Origin: Lentisphaeria bacterium
Lineage (GTDB): Bacteria > Verrucomicrobiota > Lentisphaeria > Victivallales > UBA1829
NCBI GenBank assembly: GCA_017540385.1
Contig: JAFYBD010000013.1
Location: 1 to 13,121, forward strand
Reading direction: 5' to 3'
Length of the DNA stretch: 13,121 nucleotides
This document shows, one piece after another, positions 1 through 6,702 of this stretch; position 1 is the first letter of the stretch, and each line of letters opens with the position of its first letter. The translations under genes were made by a program, and so were the position numbers. Below the pieces are notes generated by a model that saw nothing but the letters and a program-made list of their open reading frames with translations, searched no databases and had not been told where the DNA came from.

Positions 1-1451
1 TCCGCAGCACGCGCCTCAGCCTCGCCGAAATGCTCCATATCCCGCAGCACGATTTCGTGCCGCGTTTCCTGACCTGCCTGCCGCTGATCCTCCTCGTGGC
101 CTATCTGCTCGACTGGTCCAACAACGACGCCGCCTCATTCAACAAGCTCTGGAACTACTTCGCCTGGGGCAACCAGGTGCTTGCCGCCACCACGCTGATG
201 GCAGGTACCGTGTGGCTGCTCCGCAGAGGGAAGAAGATCGGCTCCATCATCACGCTGCTCCCCGGCCTGTTCATGACCGCCGTGGTCGTCTCGTTCATCG
301 TCTGGACCTCCGGCAAGGCCGGCCAGCCCAAGGGGCTTTTCTTCTTCACGCCCAGCGGCGGCCTGCCGTACGGCGTCTCCGTCGCGATCGGCGTCCTTGT
401 CGCGGCGGGCTTCGCCATTTTCGTCATACGTCAGGGCAAGAAGCCCGATCCGCTGATCGACTACAGCCCGTCCGCCGAGCGCTACTCCATCATGGAATAC
501 CGCCACTGCGGCAAAACCGGCCTCCAGCTGCCGCGCATCTCGCTCGGTCTCTGGCAGAATTTCGGCGGCAAGGACAACTTCGACAGCGCGCATGCGATGG
601 TCTGGACTGCGTTCGACCGCGGCATTACGCACTTCGACCTCGCGAACAACTACGGGCCGCCGGCCGGCAGCGCCGAGGAGGCGTTCGGCCACATCCTGAA
701 GGCCGACTTCACCGGCAAACTGCGCGACGAGCTCATCATCTCCACCAAGGCCGGCTACACCATGTGGCCCGGCCCCTACGGCGATCTCGGCAGCCGCAAA
801 TACCTGATCGCGAGCTGCGACCAGAGTCTGAAGCGCCTCGGACTCGACTACGTCGACGTCTTCTACCATCACCGCATGGACCCGGACACCCCGGTCGAGG
901 AATCCATGCTCGCGCTCGACCAGATCGTGCGGTCCGGACGCGCCCTGTACGTCGGCATCTCGAATTACTCGCCCGAACGCGCCCGCGAAGCGTTCGCCAT
1001 CCTGCGCGAACTGAAAACGCCCACCGTGCTGCATCAGGTGCGGTACAACATGTTCGCCCGCGACTGCGAGAAGGACGGCACGTTCGACGTGCTGAAGGAA
1101 TTCGGCGTCGGCGGCATCGTCTTCTCGCCGATGGCGCAGGGGCTGCTCACGGACCGCTACCTGAACGGCATCCCGGAGGATTCCCGCATGACGCGCCAGG
1201 TCTTCCTGAAGCCCTCCGCGCTCACGCCGGAACGCCTGGAGCAGATCAGACAGCTGAATGCCATCGCGCAGGAACGCGGCCAAAGCCTGGCCGCCATGAC
1301 GACCGCCTGGGTGCTGCGTCAGGAAACCGTCGCGTCGGCGCTCGTCGGCGCCAGCCGTCCGGCTCAGATCATCGACGTGCTCAACGGTCTGGACAAGAAT
1401 TCAAAGTTCACGGACGAAGAACTCGCCCGGATCGACGCGATCCTGAAGTAA
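1..1451 (+). CDS. CstA C-terminal membrane region fused in frame to a YghZ/Gpr-type aldo-keto reductase (5' end outside window)
   Basis: The frame is open from the window edge (first full codon at base 3), so the true start lies upstream. The first ~135 residues match the C-terminal end of CstA peptide/pyruvate transporters: a FNKLWNYFAWGNQVLA motif near bases 138-185, then LLPGLFMTAV, with about four hydrophobic membrane segments up to base ~430. After a short linker (QGKKPDPLIDYSPSAERY) comes a full aldo-keto reductase like E. coli YghZ (L-glyceraldehyde 3-phosphate reductase, also active on methylglyoxal). Its landmarks, numbered from the Met at base 30, are YRHCGKTGLQLP at 157-168, catalytic-type Asp203, Tyr208, Lys240 and His280, GISNYSP at 309-315, and SRMTRQ at 385-390. 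No stop codon and no ribosome binding site separate the parts; an ATG at base 492 lies inside the reductase homology. Either it is a real transporter-enzyme fusion or the reductase starts at a weak internal site. Family calls are secure; the fused product is inferred. Confidence 0.88.
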   Translation, partial: RSTRLSLAEMLHIPQHDFVPRFLTCLPLILLVAYLLDWSNNDAASFNKLWNYFAWGNQVLAATTLMAGTVWLLRRGKKIGSIITLLPGLFMTAVVVSFIVWTSGKAGQPKGLFFFTPSGGLPYGVSVAIGVLVAAGFAIFVIRQGKKPDPLIDYSPSAERYSIMEYRHCGKTGLQLPRISLGLWQNFGGKDNFDSAHAMVWTAFDRGITHFDLANNYGPPAGSAEEAFGHILKADFTGKLRDELIISTKAGYTMWPGPYGDLGSRKYLIASCDQSLKRLGLDYVDVFYHHRMDPDTPVEESMLALDQIVRSGRALYVGISNYSPERAREAFAILRELKTPTVLHQVRYNMFARDCEKDGTFDVLKEFGVGGIVFSPMAQGLLTDRYLNGIPEDSRMTRQVFLKPSALTPERLEQIRQLNAIAQERGQSLAAMTTAWVLRQETVASALVGASRPAQIIDVLNGLDKNSKFTDEELARIDAILK

Positions 1452-1490
1452 TCGGGTATCGTCCCCGTCCCTTTTTCAGGCTCCCTTTTC

Positions 1491-1529
1491 AGCTCCCTTC
1501 CGGGCTTCCCCGGCGGGGAGCTTTTATTT
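1491..1529 (+). terminator. Rho-independent terminator of the CstA-reductase gene
   Basis: A 7-bp outer stem (AGCTCCC at 1491-1497 with GGGAGCT at 1516-1522) encloses a second 5-bp stem (CCGGG at 1500-1504 with CCCGG at 1509-1513, loop CTTC). TTTTATTT follows at 1522-1529. It lies 40 bases after the plus-strand stop and reaches into the last codons of the convergent folE. The minus strand lacks a T-run after the hairpin, so it should act mainly on plus-strand transcripts. Confidence 0.8.
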
Positions 1530-2132
1530 GCCGGAGATGTTCCCGGTCACGGCCGCGAGGAACTCCATGCGGAGCGCTTCCTTCTTTTCGAACTCGCCGC
1601 GGATGGCCGAGGTGACCATGCTCGCGTTCTGCTTGCGGATGCCGCGGCTGGTCATGCAGAAGTGCGTGGCCTCGCACAGCACGTACGCCCCGCGCGCGTC
1701 CAGCACGTCCATGATGGCGTCCGCAATCTGGGCGGTGAGGCGTTCCTGTATCTGGAGACGGCGCGCGAAGCAGTCGACCAGGCGCGCGAGCTTCGAGATG
1801 CCGACGATCTTCCGGTTCGGCAGATAGGCCACGGAGATGTGCCCGAAGAACGGGAAGAGGTGGTGTTCGCAGGTGGAGTAGAATTCGCAGTGCTTGAGCA
1901 GGACCATTTCCTTGCAGACGTCCTCGGAGAACGTCTTCAGGATGGTCTTCGGGTCCTGGCGGTAGCCGGCGAAAACCTCGTCGCAGGCCAGCCGGACGCG
2001 GGCGGGCGTTTCGACGAGCCCCTCGCGGGATTCGTCCTCGCCGATGATCTGGAAGAAGCTCGAAACGAGCTGTTCCATCGGGTCGCGTCCGGCGGGTTCG
2101 GACGGACGCTTGGAAACTGCCTTTCTTGGCAT
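1524..2132 (-). CDS. folE: GTP cyclohydrolase I
   Basis: Converts GTP to 7,8-dihydroneopterin triphosphate in the cytoplasm, the entry step for tetrahydrofolate and also for queuosine-type 7-deazaguanines. The 202-residue protein has the usual family length. It shows the zinc-binding CEHHLFPFFG motif (Cys88, His91) and the second part CMTSRGIRK (Cys159), plus VGISKLARLVDCFARRLQIQ at 110-129 and the C-terminal RMEFLAAV. The ATG at 2132-2130 is supported by AGGAGT at 2141-2146, eight bases upstream and inside the end of queE. Only one base separates it from the queE stop, so the two are probably translationally coupled. As the last gene of the queC-queE-folE block, it most likely feeds queuosine synthesis here, although its product also serves folate. 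Confidence 0.97.
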   Translation of the reverse strand: MPRKAVSKRPSEPAGRDPMEQLVSSFFQIIGEDESREGLVETPARVRLACDEVFAGYRQDPKTILKTFSEDVCKEMVLLKHCEFYSTCEHHLFPFFGHISVAYLPNRKIVGISKLARLVDCFARRLQIQERLTAQIADAIMDVLDARGAYVLCEATHFCMTSRGIRKQNASMVTSAIRGEFEKKEALRMEFLAAVTGNISGK

Positions 2133-2133
2133 A

Positions 2134-2718
2134 TTAACGGACTCCTATGAGTTTGTGCAGCTGCACGGACAGTTTGAAACGCGGATGGGCGAGCACGAAC
2201 TCCAGCGCTTCGCGCAGGTTGGTCGTGCCGTCCCTCCGGGCAAGCGGCTGAATGCGTTTTTCGCAGTCGGCGTCCTGCATGGAGAGATAATACGGGATGT
2301 GTTCGGGCTCGAACACGAATTTCAGTTCGTTCGGGGTCGGGACGATGTCCCGGAGCGGGAGCGCGTTTTTCGGCGAGACCGTGATCCACTCCACCCAGCC
2401 CGGGACCGGCCGCGTGCCGTTGGTCTCGATGCAGACGAGGGTGTTGAAACAGCGGAACAGCGGTTCGTCCTCGCGGAGCTGGAGGGCGGGTTCGCCTCCG
2501 GTCAGCACGACGATCGCGCCTTCGTGGCCCTTCATGAGGTCGCCGACGGCGTCTTCGAGTTCGTCGCGCGTCATCTCCTCGCCGCGCTCATGGTCGGTGT
2601 CGCACCACGGGCATCTGAGGTTGCAGCCGGAGAACCGCACGAAGACCGCGGGCGTGCCGGCGAACGCGCCTTCGCCCTGGATGGAATAGAAGATCTCGTT
2701 GATGCGATAGGTGTACAT
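2134..2718 (-). CDS. queE: 7-carboxy-7-deazaguanine synthase (radical SAM)
   Basis: Radical SAM enzyme that contracts 6-carboxy-tetrahydropterin to 7-carboxy-7-deazaguanine. The 194-residue protein opens with the family signature EIFYSIQGEGAFAGTPAVFV. It has the CX3CX2C iron-sulfur motif CNLRCPWC (Cys32, Cys36, Cys39), the SAM-binding GGEP in LTGGEPALQ (72-80), ETNGT at 98-102, SPK at 115-117, and the C-terminal SVQLHK at 184-189. Length and motif spacing fit the short CX3CX2C form of the family. It starts six bases after the queC stop, with a GAGG ribosome binding site inside the queC end, and stops one base before folE. The pathway step before it (QueD) is not encoded in this window. Confidence 0.96.
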   Translation of the reverse strand: MYTYRINEIFYSIQGEGAFAGTPAVFVRFSGCNLRCPWCDTDHERGEEMTRDELEDAVGDLMKGHEGAIVVLTGGEPALQLREDEPLFRCFNTLVCIETNGTRPVPGWVEWITVSPKNALPLRDIVPTPNELKFVFEPEHIPYYLSMQDADCEKRIQPLARRDGTTNLREALEFVLAHPRFKLSVQLHKLIGVR

Positions 2719-2724
2719 GGCCGC

Positions 2725-3390
2725 TCAGTCCTCGTACACGGTCGGGTCGGTCAGCCCGGCTTCGCGGAACGCTTCGCGGCGTTCGCGGCAGGTGCCGCAT
2801 TTGCCGCAGTGCCTGTCGCGGCCGTTGTAACAGCTCCAAGTGAGGGAGAAATCCACGCCGAGCTTCGCGCCGAGCGCGGCGATCTCGCCTTTGGTCATGC
2901 GGCAGAAGGGCGACAGCAGTTTCACCTTGCCCCCGGTCCCGGCTTCGATGGCGTTCGCCATGCCGTCGATGAACTCCGGCCGGCAGTCGGGATAGATCGC
3001 GTGGTCGCCGGTGTGGTTGCCGAGGATGATGGCGGAGAATCCGGAATCCTCCGCGAGACCGGCCGCGGCGGCGAGCATGATGCCGTTGCGGAACGGGACG
3101 ACCGTGGACGCCATGTTCTCTTCGTTGTAGTTTCCCTCGGGGATCGCCCCGCCGGTTTTGAGGAGCGAGGAGTGGAAATTTCGGCCGATGAAGTCGAGCG
3201 GGATCACGGTCTGCGGCACGGAGAGTTTTTTGCAGATGGCGGCAGCTGCGGCGAGTTCGCGCGCGTTGTGCTTCGCGCCGTATTCGAACGACACGGCCCC
3301 GACTTCCCTGAATTTGCTCAGAGCCCACCACAACGCCGTGGCGCTGTCCATGCCGCCGGAAAAAACGACGATCGCACGCTGCCGATCCAT
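2725..3390 (-). CDS. queC: 7-cyano-7-deazaguanine (preQ0) synthase
   Basis: ATP-dependent enzyme that converts 7-carboxy-7-deazaguanine to preQ0, following QueE. The 221-residue protein has the PP-loop SGGMDS (11-16), the family motifs VVPFRN (97-102) and GNHTGDHAIYPDCRPEF (124-140), and a C-terminal zinc knuckle (Cys187, Cys195, Cys198, Cys201 in SCYNGRDRHCGKCGTC). All key residues are present. The ATG at 3390-3388 has a GGAGG site eight bases upstream. The gene follows the acyltransferase/AMP-ligase gene by 14 bases and precedes queE by six, so it is clearly cotranscribed. Confidence 0.97.
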   Translation of the reverse strand: MDRQRAIVVFSGGMDSATALWWALSKFREVGAVSFEYGAKHNARELAAAAAICKKLSVPQTVIPLDFIGRNFHSSLLKTGGAIPEGNYNEENMASTVVPFRNGIMLAAAAGLAEDSGFSAIILGNHTGDHAIYPDCRPEFIDGMANAIEAGTGGKVKLLSPFCRMTKGEIAALGAKLGVDFSLTWSCYNGRDRHCGKCGTCRERREAFREAGLTDPTVYED

Positions 3391-3404
3391 GGGAAACGCC
3401 TCCG

Positions 3405-5681
3405 TCAGATCTGGTCGCCGTGTTCGCGGGCGAGCTTGTTGATGGTCTGGAGGTCGAGCTTGCCGGAACCGAGGAGCGGGATGCGGTCAAGCTTCACGAA
3501 GTCCGGCACTTTCGGGATCCACAGCGGCGGCATGTTCTTCTTCTGGAGTTCCTCGATGACCTTTTCCGGGTCGAGGTTCGGGTTCGAATAGAAGACGACC
3601 AGGCGTTCGCCGCGTTTCGCGTCGGGCGCGCCAGTCACGGCCACGTCGTGGCTCTCGCTGCCGATGATCTCGCTCACGGACATCTCGACCAGCTCGTGCG
3701 GGACCATTTCACCGGCGATCTTGGAGAACCGCGACAGGCGGCCGGTGATGGTGATGTAGCCGTCCGAGCTCATCGTGGCGATGTCGCCGGTGTTGTAATA
3801 ACCGTTGCGGATGACCTTCGCCGTGAGCTCGGGTTCGCCCAGGTAGCCCTTCATGACGAGCCCGCCCTTCACGAGCATCAGGCCGGGGGTGTTCTCCGGC
3901 AGCTCCTCGAACGTCTCCGGGTCCACGATCTTCACGTGGATGCCGGGGAGCGGAGCCCCGATGCTGCCGGGCTTGCCACATTCGCGCCCGAGCGTGAAGA
4001 CCGACGGCGCGAGGTTGATGGCCACGATGGGCGAGAGCTCGGTGCAGCCGAATCCCTCGGTCACGGTGAGCCCGGTCATGGCCTTGACTTTTTCCGAAAT
4101 GTCGTTGCGGAGCTTCTCGGCACCGGTGATGATGAAACGGAGCGAATTGAACTGCCCCGGCTTCAGTTTGCGCATGTAGGTCTGCAGGAACGTCGGCGTG
4201 GCGATCAGCAGCGTGAGCTTGTCCTTCTCCACCGCGTTGCATACCCCCTGCGCGTCCAGCGGGTTCAGCAGGAACGTCACCCGGGTCCCGCACAGGCTCG
4301 GCAGCACGAATCCGATCATGAACCCGAACGCGTGGAAGAGCGGCAGGTTGCCGACTGTCGTGTCGTGCGGGGTCCAGTTCACGGTGCGCCAGAAATTGAA
4401 GAAATTCGAGTTCAGGTTGTGGTGCGTGAGCATGATGCCCTTCGGCATGCCCGTGGAGCCGCTGGAGAAGAGCAGAACGGCGTCGTTCCGGCTGTCGCGC
4501 CAGGTCTTCGGCGCGTACTGGCACATCAGCAGCCGCGAGGGCAGCAGGATCGCGTCCAGGATGGCCGAGTACTTGATGCTCTTCGTGATGTACGGCCGGA
4601 TGTCCTCCAGCAGGAACATCTCCGGCGTCGGTTCGAGCTTCAGTTTCTCAAGGAACTTCCTGCTCGTGAGGATCAGCTTGATGCCGGCCTTTTCAATGGA
4701 GGCGCGGCGGACAGCCTCGCCCACGGAATAATTCAGGATCGCCGGGATGCGGTCGGCGAAGAGCACGCCGTACAGCACGATCGCGGCGTTCACGCAGTTC
4801 GGCAGCAGCACGCCGATGTACTTGCTGTCGTTCTTCTCGTCCAGCCGGCGGATCACGCGCGAGAAGATCAGCGCCTTGATGAGCGTGTCGAGGTCCTTCG
4901 GCCCCTGCTTCTCCGCGTCCTTGTACATGCAGTGGAACGGATGACGGCGGACCTGCCGCGCGAACGCGTAGTGGATGGTGCGTTCGCTCGGAAATCCCTC
5001 GCTCTCGACATCCGCGCCCATCTCGGAAATGAGCTGGCGCAGCTGGAACGGCGTGATGTTCGGGCTGATGCGCTTGCCGATGGCCACGGCCACCGGGATC
5101 GGGAACTGGCGCGGCATGATGAAGTGGAAATGCCCCTTGTAGTACGGGAACATACTGCCCCAGAGCATGCCGATCCGGACCGGCAGGATCGACACGTCGC
5201 GGTCCGGCGGGAGCATCCGCGAGAGTCCCTTCTTGAACCGCAGGATCAGGCCGTTGCCGGACACGCCCCCCTCGGGGAACATGCAGATGAGTTCGCCGTC
5301 ACGGAGCAGCTGCCGCGTCTTCTCCATGAATTCCAGCATCTTCTTCGGCCCCGGACGCGGCACCTCGATCACGCCCATCCGGCGGAAGAGCGGCCCGAAG
5401 AACTTCATGTGGTAGAATTCCGTGTGCATCATGAAGTGGATCTTCCGCTTCGTGATGGCCATCATGATGAAGGAGTCGAAGATCGACACGTGGTTCGCCA
5501 CGAAGAGCGCCGGCCCCGATTTCGGCACGTATTCCTCCCCGTCGAACCGCTCCACGAAGCACGTGTGCCGCAGGATCATGATGATGAACTTGAAGACTTC
5601 GTAGGGGAAGCAGATCAGCAGACACGCCGAGACGATGACAACTGCCGCCAGACAGCAGAGAACGGTGATCAGTATGTTCAA
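3405..5681 (-). CDS. Bifunctional acyltransferase/acyl-[ACP] synthetase, Aas-like, TTG start
   Basis: A 758-residue two-domain membrane protein. A hydrophobic anchor spans residues ~4-25. A PlsC-type acyltransferase follows, with the catalytic HX4D motif NHVSIFD (His64, Asp69) and FPEGG (135-139). An AMP-forming acyl-activating domain fills residues ~260-758: P-loop SSGSTGMPKG (406-415), GFGCTE (543-548), YNTGD (629-633), GRLSRFSKIAGE (647-658) and the C-terminal catalytic lysine in GSGKLD (Lys741). E. coli Aas has this order and re-acylates lysophosphatidylethanolamine using acyl-ACP made in situ; that role is inferred. No MFS (LplT-like) domain is fused. The start codon is TTG: AGGAGT at 5690-5695 sits eight bases before it and no nearby ATG is better placed. 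It is the first gene of the operon with queC, queE and folE, a pairing with no obvious functional logic. Confidence 0.92.
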   Translation of the reverse strand: MNILITVLCCLAAVVIVSACLLICFPYEVFKFIIMILRHTCFVERFDGEEYVPKSGPALFVANHVSIFDSFIMMAITKRKIHFMMHTEFYHMKFFGPLFRRMGVIEVPRPGPKKMLEFMEKTRQLLRDGELICMFPEGGVSGNGLILRFKKGLSRMLPPDRDVSILPVRIGMLWGSMFPYYKGHFHFIMPRQFPIPVAVAIGKRISPNITPFQLRQLISEMGADVESEGFPSERTIHYAFARQVRRHPFHCMYKDAEKQGPKDLDTLIKALIFSRVIRRLDEKNDSKYIGVLLPNCVNAAIVLYGVLFADRIPAILNYSVGEAVRRASIEKAGIKLILTSRKFLEKLKLEPTPEMFLLEDIRPYITKSIKYSAILDAILLPSRLLMCQYAPKTWRDSRNDAVLLFSSGSTGMPKGIMLTHHNLNSNFFNFWRTVNWTPHDTTVGNLPLFHAFGFMIGFVLPSLCGTRVTFLLNPLDAQGVCNAVEKDKLTLLIATPTFLQTYMRKLKPGQFNSLRFIITGAEKLRNDISEKVKAMTGLTVTEGFGCTELSPIVAINLAPSVFTLGRECGKPGSIGAPLPGIHVKIVDPETFEELPENTPGLMLVKGGLVMKGYLGEPELTAKVIRNGYYNTGDIATMSSDGYITITGRLSRFSKIAGEMVPHELVEMSVSEIIGSESHDVAVTGAPDAKRGERLVVFYSNPNLDPEKVIEELQKKNMPPLWIPKVPDFVKLDRIPLLGSGKLDLQTINKLAREHGDQI

Positions 5682-5689
5682 AGGTAGCG

Positions 5690-5695
5690 ACTCCT
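5690..5695 (-). promoter_or_regulatory. Ribosome binding site that fixes the TTG start of the Aas-like gene
   Basis: On the minus strand AGGAGT is followed by eight bases and then TTG AAC ATA. The strength and spacing of this site are the main reason for choosing TTG as the start codon. Confidence 0.8.
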
Positions 5696-5754
5696 GAAAT
5701 GGTTAGCGGTGGTTCGGGCCGGGCGGATGTCCCGTGGCAAAAGTATATCTATAT

Positions 5755-5783
5755 AATATACCACGTTCCCGTTTCCAAATCAA
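5755..5783 (-). promoter_or_regulatory. Sigma70-type promoter of the aas-like/queC/queE/folE operon
   Basis: On the minus strand TTGATT (5783-5778) and TATATT (5760-5755) are separated by exactly 17 bases. The predicted start of transcription is near 5748, giving a leader of about 65 bases to the TTG start. The -10 region lies in an AT-rich island (5741-5760) within GC-rich DNA. GTATAT (5743-5748) and ATATAC (5756-5761) form an inverted repeat over the -10 element, which could be an operator or just a by-product of AT alternation. Confidence 0.75.
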
Positions 5784-5823
5784 GGGCATTTCTATATATT
5801 TAATGCTTTCGGGTCCTATCATA

Positions 5824-5851
5824 AACTCCGGTGCATTGAAAGGCCGGAGTT
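5824..5851. repeat. Perfect 8-bp inverted repeat, possible operator or hairpin
   Basis: AACTCCGG (5824-5831) and CCGGAGTT (5844-5851) flank a 12-base loop. No T-run follows on either strand, so it is not an intrinsic terminator. It sits about 40 bases upstream of the -35 element of the Aas-like operon. The same CTCCGG...CCGGAG pair recurs around the promoter at 8816-8844. Confidence 0.55.
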
Positions 5852-6066
5852 GCTGGCCGGGCTGGCTTTGTCCTCGTGCTGTTCCGGGGGAACACGCACA
5901 GTGCACGCCGCACAGTGCTGCGCGTGCAGCCGGACACTGCCGGGCACACCCTGTGTGTCCGCGCCAGCCTGGAATTTTCGAGAATTGATGCAATATCGTG
6001 CGGTCGGGAAGCGTTATTTGTATCGAAGCGCATTGAGAGCAAACGACACGAAATCAGGAGGCTGCC

Positions 6067-6561
6067 ATGACTACTATTATTTCTTCCGCCAAACATACGC
6101 AAAAACCCGGTTCGCTGGTCAATATCGCCGTCATCGTCGCACTGTTCCTCGCGGTTGTGCCCGCGGTCATTTTCGGGATCATGCAGATCCTGCCGCCGCT
6201 GGACACATCGGTCAAGACGGCCGCCGTCGACAATGCGCCGCGGCGTTCCACTGCTGCCGAACGCCGCGCCCAGCGCAGAGCGGAACGCAAAGCCGGGAAG
6301 AAGACACAGCAGACTGCAACAGTAGAAACTTACACGATCAGCACAGCCCCCGAGATGAACGGATTCGCTCCCGATATGAACGCTTTCGGCAGCGGATTCG
6401 CTCCCGACATGAACGCTTTCGGCAACGGATTCGGTCCCGGCATGAACGGCTTCGGCAACGGGTTCGGTCCCAGCATGGGCGGGTTCGGCGGATTCGGCCC
6501 CGGCATGGGCGGCTTCGGCGGATTCGGCGACATCGGCGAACTCCCCGGAGACCGCGTCTGA
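6067..6561 (+). CDS. Hypothetical single-span membrane protein with Gly/Phe/Met/Asn-rich tandem repeats
   Basis: I do not recognise this 164-residue protein. A short polar N-terminus is followed by one strongly hydrophobic segment (residues ~18-42), then an Arg/Lys/Ala-rich stretch (59-79, with ERRAQRRAERKAGKK), a short Thr-rich linker, and a tail of tandem repeats (97-155) with consensus M-N-[AG]-F-G-[NS]-G-F-[AG]-P-[DGS]. The positive-inside rule would place the basic stretch in the cytoplasm, but the repeat tail could lie on either side. The coding call rests on a perfect AGGAGG at 6056-6061, five bases before the ATG, on the amino-acid periodicity, and on the terminator after it. It has no cysteine. 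It is convergent with the nucleotidyltransferase gene. Function is unknown; a structural, adhesive or envelope role is only a guess. Confidence 0.75.
   Translation: MTTIISSAKHTQKPGSLVNIAVIVALFLAVVPAVIFGIMQILPPLDTSVKTAAVDNAPRRSTAAERRAQRRAERKAGKKTQQTATVETYTISTAPEMNGFAPDMNAFGSGFAPDMNAFGNGFGPGMNGFGNGFGPSMGGFGGFGPGMGGFGGFGDIGELPGDRV
6355..6531 (+). repeat. Degenerate ~33-bp in-frame tandem repeats
   Basis: Five to six units encode an 11-residue motif. The first is a short 7-residue copy, the next three are 11 residues, and the last two are shortened to about 10 residues with MGGF in place of MNGF. The gradual drift from one end to the other suggests expansion by slippage or unequal exchange, after which only the later units lost the Asn. 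Confidence 0.8.
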
Positions 6562-6637
6562 GACGGATTGAAACAGGTTCAAATGCGCTCCGATTGAGTG
6601 CGTTCCGAACAACAGAAGAATAGATTCGGACGATCGG

Positions 6638-6670
6638 CAGCCGGTCCTGACAACGGGGCCGGCTGTTTGT
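6638..6670 (+). terminator. Probable terminator of the Gly/Phe-repeat gene
   Basis: CAGCCGGTCC (6638-6647) pairs with GGGCCGGCTG (6656-6665) over ten pairs, including one G-T, around an 8-base loop. Only a short TTTGT follows, so strength is uncertain. It lies between the two convergent stop codons (6561 and 6703). Confidence 0.6.
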
Positions 6671-6702
6671 GCATTGCGCCGTGGGACGGCACAGGATGCG
6701 CG

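Larger units (their letters stand above)
5682..6066. other. Divergent intergenic region with promoter, inverted repeats and direct repeats
   Basis: This 385-bp stretch separates the leftward Aas-like operon from the rightward Gly/Phe-repeat gene. It holds the operon promoter, a perfect 8-bp inverted repeat at 5824-5851, two copies of GCACAGTGC (5896-5904 and 5910-5918), and a 7-bp inverted repeat (CGGACAC at 5931-5937, GTGTCCG at 5955-5961). Short open frames exist but lack ribosome binding sites and resemble nothing I recognise. I could not identify a convincing promoter for the plus-strand gene, although one should lie between about 5960 and 6050. Confidence 0.6.

Noticed and set aside
212..1615. 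467-codon plus-strand frame overlapping the CstA-reductase gene
   Set aside because: Arg/Pro/His-rich out-of-frame product with no motif, while the other frame carries two secure families; it also runs through the terminator.
3420..5687. Open frame of about 755 codons on the plus strand opposite the Aas-like gene
   Set aside because: Arg/His/Asp/Glu-rich antisense shadow of a gene with intact PlsC and AMP-ligase motifs; no recognisable domain.
5703..6070. Short open frames on both strands in the intergenic region before the Gly/Phe-repeat gene
   Set aside because: None has a ribosome binding site or recognisable sequence, and they overlap one another and the repeats.
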